Shown piece by piece: positions 26,963 to 35,395 of a DNA stretch of 41,627 nt. The notes under the pieces are model-generated. The model made no database searches. It worked only from the letters and a program-made list of their open reading frames with translations, and was not told where the DNA came from. Each line of letters opens with the position of its first letter. Position 1 is the stretch's first letter. A program made the translations under genes and the position numbers. The DNA comes from Pseudomonadota bacterium (lineage in GTDB: Bacteria > Pseudomonadota > Gammaproteobacteria > Burkholderiales > Burkholderiaceae_E): the NCBI GenBank assembly GCA_963204785.1, contig CAUJHG010000016.1:1-41627 (forward strand). The letters run 5' to 3'.

Positions 26963-28084
26963 ATGCCATTGCCCCTGGAAGGCCTGCTGGTGATCGCGGT
27001 CGAACAGGCCGCAGCCGCGCCCTACGTGTCCTCGCGCCTGGCCGACGCAGGCGCGCGGGTGATCAAGATCGAGCGCCCGCAGGGCGACTTCTCGCGCGGC
27101 TACGACCACGCCGTGATGGGCGAGAGCACCTACTTCGTCTGGCTGAACCGGGGCAAGGAGTCGGTCGTCCTGGACTACTCGAAACCCGAGGATCTGGCCC
27201 TGCTGAAGCGGATGATCGAGCGCGCGGACGTGCTGATCCAGAACCTCGGCCCGGGAGCGGCGAAGCGGGCCGGCTTCGGGTGGGAGGAGATGCGCGCGCG
27301 CAATCCGCGCCTGATCACCTGCGACATCAGCGGCTACGGCGAGGAGGGTCCGCTGGCCGGCGCGCGCGCCTACGACCTGCTCGTGCAGGCCGAGAGCGGG
27401 ATCGCGTCGGTGACCGGCACGCCCGAGGCGCCGGGGCGCATCGGGATCTCCGCCTGCGACATCGGCACCGGGATGTACGCGCACGCCGCGATCCTCGAGG
27501 CGCTGGTCCAGCGCTCGATCACCGGCGAGGGCAGCGCGATCCGCGTCTCGATGTTCGACGCGATGAGCGACTGGATGGCGGTGCCGCTGCTGCACTACGA
27601 CCACGCCGGGACGATCTGGCCGCGGGTCGGCCTCGGCCACCCGACGATCGCGCCCTACGGAGCCTTCACCACTGCGGACGGGCTGCCGATCCTGGTCGGC
27701 GTGCAGAACGACGACGAGTGGAAGCGCTTTGCGCGCGACGCGCTCGGCCGGCAGGACCTCGCCGACGATCCGCGGTTCGCGACCAACCCGCTGCGCGTCC
27801 AGCACAAGGCGGTGCTCGATGCGGAGCTTGCCCGGGTGGTCGCGGGCCTGAGCGCCGCGGACTTCAGGCAGCGGCTGACCGGGGCGAAGATCGCGTTCGC
27901 GTCGGTCAACGGCGTCCCGGAACTCGCGCGCCACCCGCACCTGCGGCGCATCCGCGTGCACACGCCGCGCGGCGACGTCGAGGTCGCAGCCCCGCCGGCT
28001 CAGGTGCGCGGACAGCCCCGAACCTACGGACCGGTGCCCGCGCTGGGCGAGCACACCGAGTCGGTGCGCAGGGAGTTCGGCTGA
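26963..28084 (+). CDS. CaiB/BaiF family (class III) CoA-transferase
   Basis: Moves CoA between carboxylic acids through an aspartyl-CoA intermediate. The 373-residue product starts with the family's typical segment (LEGLLVIAVEQAAAAPYVSS, RLADAGARVIKIERPQGDFSR) and has the catalytic Asp138 in ARAYDLLVQAESG, plus NRGKESVVLDYSKPED and the C-terminal VNGVPELARHPHLR. The CoA donor and acceptor are not readable. A CAGGAG ribosome site precedes the ATG. It heads an apparent operon with a crotonase (91 bp downstream) and an MDR oxidoreductase, which suggests activation followed by modification of an acyl-CoA. Confidence 0.92.
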   Translation: MPLPLEGLLVIAVEQAAAAPYVSSRLADAGARVIKIERPQGDFSRGYDHAVMGESTYFVWLNRGKESVVLDYSKPEDLALLKRMIERADVLIQNLGPGAAKRAGFGWEEMRARNPRLITCDISGYGEEGPLAGARAYDLLVQAESGIASVTGTPEAPGRIGISACDIGTGMYAHAAILEALVQRSITGEGSAIRVSMFDAMSDWMAVPLLHYDHAGTIWPRVGLGHPTIAPYGAFTTADGLPILVGVQNDDEWKRFARDALGRQDLADDPRFATNPLRVQHKAVLDAELARVVAGLSAADFRQRLTGAKIAFASVNGVPELARHPHLRRIRVHTPRGDVEVAAPPAQVRGQPRTYGPVPALGEHTESVRREFG

Positions 28085-28174
28085 GCGGCCCGCGGCAGCG
28101 GCCCTGTCGATGCGGCAAGCCCTTGCGCAGTCCGCGTGAAGCGTCCGCCGGCCCGAAACGCACAGGAAGCAACG

Positions 28175-28957
28175 ATGACAGACAAGATCCTCGTCTGCCG
28201 GGATGGCCCGGTCACCACGGTCACGATCAACCGCCCGCAGGTGCGCAACGCGCTCGACAGGGAGGCGACGGCCGCACTGCGCGACGCGCTGCGCGGCTTC
28301 GAGGCGGACCCCGACGCGCGCGTTGCGGTGTTGACCGGCAGCGGCGGCGCCTTCTGCTCGGGCGCGGACCTCAAGGAGCTGGCCGCGGGCGTGCACTACG
28401 ATCCATGGGCAGGCAGCGAGGACGGTCCGCTGAGCAGGCCGCTCGCCAAACCGGTGATCGCCGCGGTCACCGGGGTGGCCTGCGCCGGCGGACTCGGGGT
28501 CGCGCTGTGGTGCGACATCCGGGTGGGCGACCCCAGTGCGAGCTTTGCGGTGCTGTCGCGCCGCTGGGGGGTGCCGATGTCCGACGGCACGACGGTGCGG
28601 CTGCCGCGGATCGTCGGCATGGCCCATGCGCTGGACATGCTGCTCTCGGCCAAGGTGGTCCGGGCCGAGGAGGCGGCGCGCATCGGCCTGCTCACCCGGC
28701 TGGCGCCGCGGGGACAGGCGCTCGCCGAAGCCCAGCGGCTCGCGCACGCGATCGCCGCTTTCCCGCAGATCGCGATGCGCTCCGACCGGCGCTCCGCCTA
28801 CGAGCAGTGGGACCTCGCGGAGGCAGACGCGATCGCCAACGAGCTGGCCCACTCGATCGAGGCGCGCAGGCACGAGGCCGTGTCCGGCGCGCGGCGCTTC
28901 GCGGCCGGCGAGGGCCGGCACGGAGCCATCGGCGCCGCGCCTTCGGAGGACGCCTGA
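28175..28957 (+). CDS. Enoyl-CoA hydratase/isomerase family protein (crotonase)
   Basis: A 260-residue crotonase. Visible landmarks are VTINRPQVRNALDREATAAL, the first oxyanion segment FCSGADLKELA, the second GVACAGGLGVALWCDIRVG, and RRWGVPMSDGTTVRLPRIVG. In the last, the position of the second catalytic Glu is taken by another residue, so plain hydratase activity is not assured. The C-terminal SDRRSAYEQWDL ... EARRHEA segment is common in this subfamily. The start at 28175 follows AGGAAG; the in-frame ATG at 28136 lacks one. It is two bases upstream of the MDR gene, clearly the same operon. Confidence 0.9.
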   Translation: MTDKILVCRDGPVTTVTINRPQVRNALDREATAALRDALRGFEADPDARVAVLTGSGGAFCSGADLKELAAGVHYDPWAGSEDGPLSRPLAKPVIAAVTGVACAGGLGVALWCDIRVGDPSASFAVLSRRWGVPMSDGTTVRLPRIVGMAHALDMLLSAKVVRAEEAARIGLLTRLAPRGQALAEAQRLAHAIAAFPQIAMRSDRRSAYEQWDLAEADAIANELAHSIEARRHEAVSGARRFAAGEGRHGAIGAAPSEDA

Positions 28958-28959
28958 GC

Positions 28960-29958
28960 ATGCGTGCGGTCGTCTGTCGCTCGTTCGAGGATCCCTCGGC
29001 CACCCGGATCGAGGAGCTTCCCTCGCCGGTGCCGGGTCCGGGGTCGGTGCGCATCCGCGTGCGCGCCGCCGGGGTGAGCTTCGCCAACCTCCTGGTGCTG
29101 AGCGGCCGGCACCAGAACCGCGCGGAGCCGCCGTTCACCCCCGGAACCGAGATCGCCGGAACCGTGCTGGAGACCGGCCCCGGATCGACGCGCTTCCGGC
29201 CCGGCGACCGGGTGGTCGCCGGGCTGCGCAACGGCGGCTTCGCCGAGGAGGCCGTGGTTCCGGAGCGCACGGTCTACGCGCTTCCCGAGGCGGTCTCGTT
29301 CGTGCAGGCGGTCCACTTCCCGACGATCTACGCGACCGCCTTCGCCGGCCTGAAGTGGCGCGCGCAGATCGCCCCCGGCGAGACGCTGCTGGTGCACGGC
29401 GCCGGCGGCGGCAGCGGACTGGCGGCCATCGGGATCGGCAAGCGCCTGGGCGCGCGCGTGATCGCGGTGGCGGGCTCCGAGGCGAAGCTCGATGCGGCAC
29501 GACGCCACGGGGCGGACCTGCTGATCGATCGGCGCGAGGGCCCGATCGTCGAGCGCGTGCTGGCGGCCACCGACCGGCGCGGCGCGGACGTCGTCTTCGA
29601 CCCGGTGGGCGGCAGCGCCTTCGAGGAATCGATGAAGTGCGTCGCCCCCGACGGGCGGCTGATCCCGATGGGTTTTGCCAGCGGCTCGATCCCGACGATC
29701 CCCGCCAACATCGCGCTGGTCAAGAACGTCACGGTGATCGGGCTGTACTGGGGGTACTACGTCGGCTGGGGGCGAATCGCCCCGCCGCCCGGAATGGAGC
29801 CGCGCGTGCGCGAGGCCTTCGCCCGGATGCTCGGCTGGTGCGCCGACGGCCTGCTCCAGCCCGAGACCTGGAAGACCTTCCCCCTTGCGGACTTCCGCGA
29901 GGCCTTGCGCGCGGTCAGCGAACGGGAGGTGATCGGCCGGGTCGCGCTCGAGCCTTGA
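28960..29958 (+). CDS. Zinc-independent MDR oxidoreductase (NADPH:quinone reductase-like)
   Basis: A 332-residue medium-chain reductase. The GroES-like N-terminal domain has PFTPGTEIAGTVLETGPG and FRPGDRVVAGLRNGGFAEEA, and the Rossmann domain has LLVHGAGGGSGLAAIGIGKRLGARVIAVAGS. The zinc-ligand pattern of alcohol dehydrogenases is absent, as in quinone reductases and acryloyl-/crotonyl-CoA-type reductases. The context with a CoA-transferase and crotonase makes reduction of an enoyl-type substrate plausible, but this is inference. Its last 44 bp overlap, antisense, the end of the ligase gene on the other strand. Confidence 0.9.
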   Translation: MRAVVCRSFEDPSATRIEELPSPVPGPGSVRIRVRAAGVSFANLLVLSGRHQNRAEPPFTPGTEIAGTVLETGPGSTRFRPGDRVVAGLRNGGFAEEAVVPERTVYALPEAVSFVQAVHFPTIYATAFAGLKWRAQIAPGETLLVHGAGGGSGLAAIGIGKRLGARVIAVAGSEAKLDAARRHGADLLIDRREGPIVERVLAATDRRGADVVFDPVGGSAFEESMKCVAPDGRLIPMGFASGSIPTIPANIALVKNVTVIGLYWGYYVGWGRIAPPPGMEPRVREAFARMLGWCADGLLQPETWKTFPLADFREALRAVSEREVIGRVALEP

Positions 29959-31462
29959 TCGGACGATCAGCACCACTGTCGGAACCCTCTCGCGCCTGGA
30001 TCGCCCTGCGCAGACGCGCGAAGAGCTCCGCACGGATCGGTTTGCCCTGCGGGTTGCGCGGAATCTCCTCGACGAAGAAGAGGCGCCGCGGCGCCCTGTG
30101 CGCCAGACGCTCGCGCAGGAAGGCGTGCAGCGCTGCCTCGTCGACCGCGACCCCGAGGCGGAGTGCGATCGCACAGCAGGGAATGTCCTGGCTTGCCGGG
30201 TCCGCCATCGGAAACGCAAGCGCATCGCAGACCGCCGGGTGCGAAGTGGCCACGGTCTCGATCTGCGTCGGATAGATGTTGTCGCCGTCGAAGATCATCA
30301 TCTGGTCGGCGCGCCCCAGAAACTCCAGCGTGCCGTCCTCGTTCAGGCGCGCGAGATCCCCGGGGTGGAACCATCCGTCGCGAAACGCCTTTCGCGTTGC
30401 CGCGTCATCGCCGAGATAGCCATCGACCACCGCCGCTCCGCGCACCCTGAGCTCGCCGCTCGCTCCGGCCGGCAACGGCCTGCCGTCAGGCGCGACGATC
30501 CCGACCTCGACGCTCGGATGCACGGTTCCCACGGACGCGGGCGGCGCGAAGAGCCGGTCCGGGCGGCACATCGAGATCAACCCGGACTCGTTCGTTCCAT
30601 ATCGGATCCAGAGGTTCGCGGTCAGCTCCGTGGTGATCCGGCGCCGCAGAGCCTCGGTCACCGTCGATGCGGTCAGCAGCAGCACCCGCAGTGCCGCGAA
30701 ACCCGGGTGACGCTGCGCTGGATCGCGCAGGAGCGACTCCACGTGCGAGACAGTCGCCTCGAGCATCATCACGCGATGACGCGCGAGCATCGGCCCCACC
30801 CTCTCGCGCCGACGGTCGCGCAGCACCAGAGTGCCGCCCGAAAACAGGGTCGCGAGCCCACGCTCCTTGGGCGACGAGTACAGGAGGTGCATGAGCGATG
30901 CGTAGCGATCCTCGCACGTGATCGCGAGCGACTCTGCGCACGAGCGCAGCCGTGCCGCGTAGCTTTGGTGACCGACTGCGATCAGCTTTGCGCGCCCGGT
31001 CGATCCCGACCCGACGATGATCATCCAGGCGGCTCGCGGGTTCGCGCACCGGACCCCTCGGTCAATCTCGATCGGTTCGGCAAGGATGGCGCGGTCGATC
31101 CCGATCACCGGCCTGCCCAGCCCACTTCCTGGAGCAGAAGGCGCGCGAATGACGACCTCGGTGCGCGTCGACGCGAGGATCTCCTGGAGCAGCGGATCGG
31201 GGGTGTCCTCGGCAAGCGTCAGGCAGGTCGCGCCGACTCGGGCGCACGCGAGGATCACCACGAGCAGCGACAGTTCGTCGGCCAGCATGACGGCGGCTAC
31301 GCTGCCTCGACCGCAGCCCTGCTCGCTCAACCTGGTCGCGCACCGCCAGACGAGCAGCTCGAGACGGGCGAAGCTGAGTCCGCCACGATTCGTGATCACC
31401 GCGAGCGCTTCAGGGTGGCTGTCGGCCCGGGCGCTCAGGAGGTCGGAAAGATTGTCGGTCAC
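29915..31462 (-). CDS. AMP-forming acyl-CoA ligase-like protein (ANL superfamily)
   Basis: Predicted to activate a carboxylic acid as acyl-AMP and transfer it to CoA. The 515-residue product has the ANL domains with adenine/AMP motifs WIRYGTNESG, DGWFHPGDLARL, FLGRADQMMIFDGDNIYP and the C-terminal hinge-Lys segment NPQGKPIRAEL (Lys474). Its phosphate-binding loop is GSGSTGRAK at 151-159, where relatives have SSGTTGxPKG, so it is atypical though still Ser/Thr/Gly/Lys-rich. The start codon is GTG at 31462, 13 bp after the decayed dehydrogenase, suggesting a former operon. About 40 Arg/Pro-rich residues after the Lys motif come from read-through into the antisense overlap with the MDR gene. The substrate is unknown. 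Confidence 0.85.
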   Translation of the reverse strand: MTDNLSDLLSARADSHPEALAVITNRGGLSFARLELLVWRCATRLSEQGCGRGSVAAVMLADELSLLVVILACARVGATCLTLAEDTPDPLLQEILASTRTEVVIRAPSAPGSGLGRPVIGIDRAILAEPIEIDRGVRCANPRAAWMIIVGSGSTGRAKLIAVGHQSYAARLRSCAESLAITCEDRYASLMHLLYSSPKERGLATLFSGGTLVLRDRRRERVGPMLARHRVMMLEATVSHVESLLRDPAQRHPGFAALRVLLLTASTVTEALRRRITTELTANLWIRYGTNESGLISMCRPDRLFAPPASVGTVHPSVEVGIVAPDGRPLPAGASGELRVRGAAVVDGYLGDDAATRKAFRDGWFHPGDLARLNEDGTLEFLGRADQMMIFDGDNIYPTQIETVATSHPAVCDALAFPMADPASQDIPCCAIALRLGVAVDEAALHAFLRERLAHRAPRRLFFVEEIPRNPQGKPIRAELFARLRRAIQAREGSDSGADRPIKARARPGRSPPVR

Positions 31463-31475
31463 CTCGCAGAGGATC

Positions 31476-31905
31476 TCACAGCTTGCGCGCGATCAGCTCG
31501 CGCATCACCTCGTTTGCCCCATCGACCACACGCGACACCCGGTAGTCGACGAAGATCCGGACGATCGGGTACTCGAACATGAAGCCGTGGCCGTCGTGCC
31601 GCGAGACCATGTCGTCGGGATGGCGGCAGAGGGTCTCGGGTGCATACAGCTTCGCAATCAGTGCCTCCTGCACGGTCAGCCTGCGGTGCAGGTGCCTGCC
31701 GACGTGGTGGCCCACCAGTGCTCTGACCGCAACCGCGGCTGCCTTGGCGTGGGCAGGCTTGAATCGAGTGCCCTGGAAGTCCCAGACGACGGAACCGGAG
31801 GCCTGGCGCGACTTCACGCAGTCCAGGGTCACCCAGTCGCCGTCACGCACAGCGGTCGTGCGCATCGCCTCGAGGTCGGAACCGGCGATGGGGCCACCGC
31901 GGAAA
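31476..31905 (-). pseudogene. Decayed acyl-CoA dehydrogenase
   Basis: Reading in one frame, two blocks of acyl-CoA dehydrogenase sequence are joined. The first is a middle-domain piece (PIAGSDLEAMRTTAVRDGDW, where relatives have an E/P-x-AGSDL motif). It runs straight into the C-terminal domain (CVKSRQASGSVVWDFQGTRF ... VGRHLHRRLTVQEALIAKLY ... GHGFMFEYPIVRIFVDYRVS ... GANEVMRELIARKL, ending at a stop at 31476). About 150 residues between them and the whole N-terminal half are missing. No intact start or ribosome site is associated. It lies directly upstream of the ligase at 31462 on the same strand, so it was probably its operon partner. Confidence 0.82.
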
Positions 31906-31967
31906 AGCGATCGTAGGCTCGACGCCCGCGGCGTGCACAAGCGGAATCGGGGGGCACCCCCCACGCA

Positions 31968-32545
31968 TGACCGTCGTTGGTGAGATCGTGCATGCGCGCG
32001 ACGGCCTGATCTCGCTCCGAGATCCCGAGCTTCCCGTAGATCCGGGTGAGGTGCCGCTTCACCGTGTGCGGCGTGACCCCAGCGCACGTGCGATCTTCTT
32101 GTTCGGCGTCGCCTGCGCGACGAGTTCGGGAACCTGCAGCTCCCGCTCGCTCAACCCGTGACCATCAGCGGGCGCGGGTTTGCGCGCGACCGGCGCCCGG
32201 CCGGTCACGAATTCCCGGGTCTGTCTGGCCGCCTCCAGCAGACGCTCGTCGTAGAACTGGAGAACCAGATCGAGCTGCGGATGCAGAACTGCAACCGCCC
32301 TCCCTCGGCCCGCAGCCAAGCCGTCGCTCAGTTCATGGATCGTGCGCGCGTCGCGGCTATCGATCTCGCCGACGTGCGTGCTCAGGAAGAGCTCAGACTC
32401 ATCGGGCGAGAAGCGCAGGTCGGCCATGCCGTACGCCGCCAGCTGTTCCTGCGCACGCAGGCGCGACCGCAGCCACTCGCGCGGCATCGGGTGACGCGCG
32501 CTTCGTGGAGGCACCAGCTTGGTGCTGGTGAAGCGCGCGAAACCG
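31968..32545 (-). pseudogene. Decayed LuxR/MalT-type transcriptional regulator
   Basis: The minus strand encodes STKLVPPRSARHPMPREWL, typical of the N-terminus of MalT-like regulators. It is joined directly to AAYGMADLRFSPDESELFL, normally hundreds of residues further on, so the nucleotide-binding domain has been deleted. A C-terminal LuxR helix-turn-helix follows (LSERELQVPELVAQATPNKK, IARALG), breaks by loss of one base near 32077-32080, and continues in the next frame as VTPHTVKRHLTRIYGKLGIS, ERDQAVARMHDLTND. Substitutions at usually fixed positions (for example VPELVAQATPNKK against the common VLELVAQGTPNKE) support relaxed selection. It stands upstream of the dehydrogenase remnant on the same strand and may once have controlled the neighbouring ligase genes. 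Confidence 0.78.
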
Positions 32546-32784
32546 GCTGGGGCCCGTCGGCAAACGGATCGAGGATGGACACGAGACTGCCTCCATCCAG
32601 CAAGGAACCGGACGGTGCTGCCGCAGCCTTCTCGCCACGCACTGGATTGCAGTGGACAATGCTGATCGAAAGCCCCTCGACCCAGGTGGTTCGGCCGCAG
32701 CCCTGTCCGTCCAGCATGGGGGAGAGGCCCGGCCCGGCACCACCCGGGAGGGACGGCACCGGACCCCAACGGAGCAGAGGCACA

Positions 32785-34368
32785 ATGCGCCAGCCAGGCT
32801 ACATCGGAGATCACGCGCGCCTGACGCCCGCCAAGGCCGCAGCGATCAACGCGCGAACCGGCGAGATCCTGAGCTATCGGGAGCTCGATCAGCGATCGAA
32901 CCGCTTCGCGCGCCATCTGCAGGAGATCGGGTTGCTGCGCGGCGACCGGATCGCGATGGTGCTGGAGAACAACATCCGTTGCTTCGAGCTGTGCTGGGCG
33001 GCACTGCGCTCCGGGCTGCTGATCGTTCCGGTCAACCGTTTCTTCACTGCCGACGAGGCCGCCCACGTGATCGCCGACTCGGATGCGCGAGTGGTGGTCT
33101 CGTCGTTTGCGATGCGAGAGCTTGCGGCCAGCCTGACGGATCGGATGCCGGGGTGCAGCTCCCGGCTCATGGTCGATGGCACGATTGCCGGCTGGGAGAG
33201 CTACGAGGAAGCGATCGCCCGGCGGTCCGCCCGACCGCTCGACGACCAATGGCTCGGCGCGCTGATGATGTACAGCTCCGGCACCACAGGAAAGCCCAAG
33301 GGCGTGGTCCGGACGCTGGCGGCCGCGAGGGTGGACGATCCGCAGGCATCGACGACCGCCCAGCAGATGCTGCGGCGCTTCGGGTTCACCCCGGAGACGG
33401 TGTACCTCTCGACCGCACCCCTCTACCACGCAGCTCCCCTGGGTTACGCAGTGAACGTGCAGTTCATGGGCGCCACCGTGGTGTTCATGGAGAAGTTCGA
33501 TCCGGCCGAGGCGCTGGCGCTGATCGAGCGCTACCGGATCACGCACAGCCAGTGGGTGCCGACGATGTTCGTGCGGATGCTGAAGATGCCCGAGGATCTT
33601 CGCCGGCGCTACGACCTCTCGAGCCATCGCGGCGCGGTCCACGCGGCTGCGCCGTGTCCGGTCGAGGTCAAGCGCGCGATGATCGATTGGTGGGGACCGA
33701 TCCTCTACGAATACTATGGGGGCAGCGAAGGCAACGGCCTGACCGCGGTCGACAGCCACGAATGGCTGGCGCACCCCGGCACCGTGGGGCGCGCGGCTCT
33801 GGGCGCACTGCACATCTGCGACGACGCTGGCACGGAGGTTCCGGTGGGCGAAACCGGACTCGTGTACTTCGAACGCGACCAGCCCCCGTTCCGCTACCAC
33901 AAGGACCCGGCAAGGACGCGCGCGACGCAGCACCCGGAGCACCCGAACTGGACCACCATCGGCGACATCGGGCGGGTCGATGCGGACGGCTATCTGTACC
34001 TGACCGACCGCGCGCACTTCATGATCATTTCGGGTGGGGTGAACATCTATCCGCAGGCGATCGAGGACGCGCTCGTGACGCACCCGAGCGTAGCCGATGC
34101 GGCGGTGATCGGCGTACCCGACCCGGAGATGGGCGAATCGGTCAAGGCGATCGTCGAACCGGTCGCAGGGGTCGAACCGGCCCCGGAACTCGCCGCAGAA
34201 CTGATCAGTTTCCTGCGCGCCAAGGTGGCACGCTACATGGTGCCGCGCTCCGTCGACTTCATCGACCAGATGCCCCGGCTGCCCACCGGAAAGCTCTACA
34301 AACGGTTGCTGAAGGATCGTTACTGGCCCGCCGAGCTGTCGAGCGCCCCCAAGGGAGAACATCCATGA
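32785..34368 (+). CDS. AMP-forming acyl-CoA synthetase (ANL superfamily)
   Basis: Activates a carboxylic acid to its CoA thioester via acyl-AMP. The 527-residue product has a canonical phosphate loop SSGTTGKPKG (164-173), the YYGGSEGNG adenine motif, TIGDIGRVDADGYLYLTDR, ISGGVNIYPQAIEDAL, VIGVPDPEMGESVKAIVEP and the C-terminal PTGK with Lys503. The form resembles crotonobetaine/carnitine- or long-chain-type ligases, but the substrate is not readable. The ATG at 32785 follows an AGAGG site. The frame is open much further upstream, where it is antisense to the regulator remnant, and was not used. Its stop overlaps the start of the Bug protein gene by 4 bp, so uptake and activation of the same compound is a reasonable inference. 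Confidence 0.92.
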   Translation: MRQPGYIGDHARLTPAKAAAINARTGEILSYRELDQRSNRFARHLQEIGLLRGDRIAMVLENNIRCFELCWAALRSGLLIVPVNRFFTADEAAHVIADSDARVVVSSFAMRELAASLTDRMPGCSSRLMVDGTIAGWESYEEAIARRSARPLDDQWLGALMMYSSGTTGKPKGVVRTLAAARVDDPQASTTAQQMLRRFGFTPETVYLSTAPLYHAAPLGYAVNVQFMGATVVFMEKFDPAEALALIERYRITHSQWVPTMFVRMLKMPEDLRRRYDLSSHRGAVHAAAPCPVEVKRAMIDWWGPILYEYYGGSEGNGLTAVDSHEWLAHPGTVGRAALGALHICDDAGTEVPVGETGLVYFERDQPPFRYHKDPARTRATQHPEHPNWTTIGDIGRVDADGYLYLTDRAHFMIISGGVNIYPQAIEDALVTHPSVADAAVIGVPDPEMGESVKAIVEPVAGVEPAPELAAELISFLRAKVARYMVPRSVDFIDQMPRLPTGKLYKRLLKDRYWPAELSSAPKGEHP

Positions 34369-35351
34369 ACCCACGCCGGAGAGTCCTCACGAAAACCCTC
34401 GTCGGCGCGAGCGCCGCATTCGCGACGATCCGCGCCCCGCTGGTGCGGGCGGCCGACGCCTGGCCGAACCGGCCGGTACGGATCGTCTATCCATATCCTC
34501 CGGGCGGGACCGGGGATGCGATCCTGCGCCCGATCGGCACCGCGCTCTCCAGTCTGTGGGGACAACCGGTCGTGGTCGACAATCGCCCGGGCGCCGGTGG
34601 GATGATAGGCGCGGAGTCGGTTGCAAAGGCGGCGCCTGACGGCTACACGCTGCTGTTCGCGCTCACTGGACTGATCCAGATGCCCGTGCTCTACGGGAAG
34701 GCCCCTTTCGATCCGATTCGCGACTTCACACCCATCTGCGAGATCGGCACCTCTCACTGGGCGCTGGTCGCGCAGCCGGAGTTGCCGGTCAGCGACGTGG
34801 CGGGCTTTCTCGCGTACGCCGCCCGTCAACCGAGACCGCTGCCCTACGGCACCTACTCGATCGGCTCGAGTGCGCATCTGCAGATGGAGGCTCTCGCTCG
34901 CCAGACGAAGGCACCCCTCGTCCACGTGCCCTACAAGGGCGAGGCGCCACTGGTCCAGGACCTGCTGGGCCAGCAGATCCCGACAGGCACCGTTGCGGCG
35001 GTCACTGCGCGCAGGCACGCCGGCAAGCTGCGCGCGATCGCGGTTGCAGGCGCAACGCGCGCGCCCCTTCTGCCCGACGTTCCCACCTTCGCGGAGTCCG
35101 GGCACGCAGGCCTCGAGCGGCAGGGATTCGCCGGGTTCCTCGCGCCCGCGGGCACGCCTGCCGAGATCGTCGAGAAGGTCGCAGCGGACGTCGGAACTGC
35201 GATCGCGGACCCGGCATTTCGCACCCGGATGAACGATCTCGGTTTCATCCTGCGGAACACGCCGACTTCGGCCTTCGCCGAGTTCCTTCGTCTCGAACAG
35301 CAGTACTGGATCCAGGTGACCCGCGACACCGGGGTTCGTCTGACCCAATGA
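34365..35351 (+). CDS. Bug (TctC-type) periplasmic solute-binding protein
   Basis: A tripartite-tricarboxylate-type extracytoplasmic receptor of 328 residues. The N-terminus has a twin-arginine-like NPRRRVLTK followed by a hydrophobic stretch and an Ala-rich cleavage region (PLVRAADAWP). Mature-protein landmarks are WPNRPVRIVYPYPPGGTGD, LGQPVVVDNRPGAGG-type GQPVVVDNRPGAGGMIG, AAPDGYTLLF, HVPYKGEAPLVQDLLGQQI and LLPDVPTFAESG. No TctA/TctB membrane proteins are encoded nearby, as is usual for the large Bug families of Burkholderiales, where many receptors are orphans. It is translationally coupled to the upstream acyl-CoA synthetase. Confidence 0.93.
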   Translation: MNPRRRVLTKTLVGASAAFATIRAPLVRAADAWPNRPVRIVYPYPPGGTGDAILRPIGTALSSLWGQPVVVDNRPGAGGMIGAESVAKAAPDGYTLLFALTGLIQMPVLYGKAPFDPIRDFTPICEIGTSHWALVAQPELPVSDVAGFLAYAARQPRPLPYGTYSIGSSAHLQMEALARQTKAPLVHVPYKGEAPLVQDLLGQQIPTGTVAAVTARRHAGKLRAIAVAGATRAPLLPDVPTFAESGHAGLERQGFAGFLAPAGTPAEIVEKVAADVGTAIADPAFRTRMNDLGFILRNTPTSAFAEFLRLEQQYWIQVTRDTGVRLTQ

Positions 35352-35358
35352 CCGGGGC

Positions 35359-35382
35359 GCGGTCCGGTGCCGGCCGGACCGC
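35359..35382. terminator. Hairpin between two convergent Bug genes
   Basis: GCGGTCCGG and CCGGACCGC form a perfect 9-bp stem around a 6-nt loop in the 44-bp gap between the convergent stops at 35351 and 35396. It is well placed as a bidirectional terminator, although no U-run flanks it. Confidence 0.55.
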
Positions 35383-35395
35383 ACCCTGTCTGTCG

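Noticed and set aside
24830..28921. Minus-strand open frame of more than 1300 codons
   Set aside because: It overlaps the ATP-grasp gene in another frame and is antisense to the CoA-transferase and crotonase genes, all of which have good family motifs. It reads as low-complexity Arg/Ala/Gly sequence.
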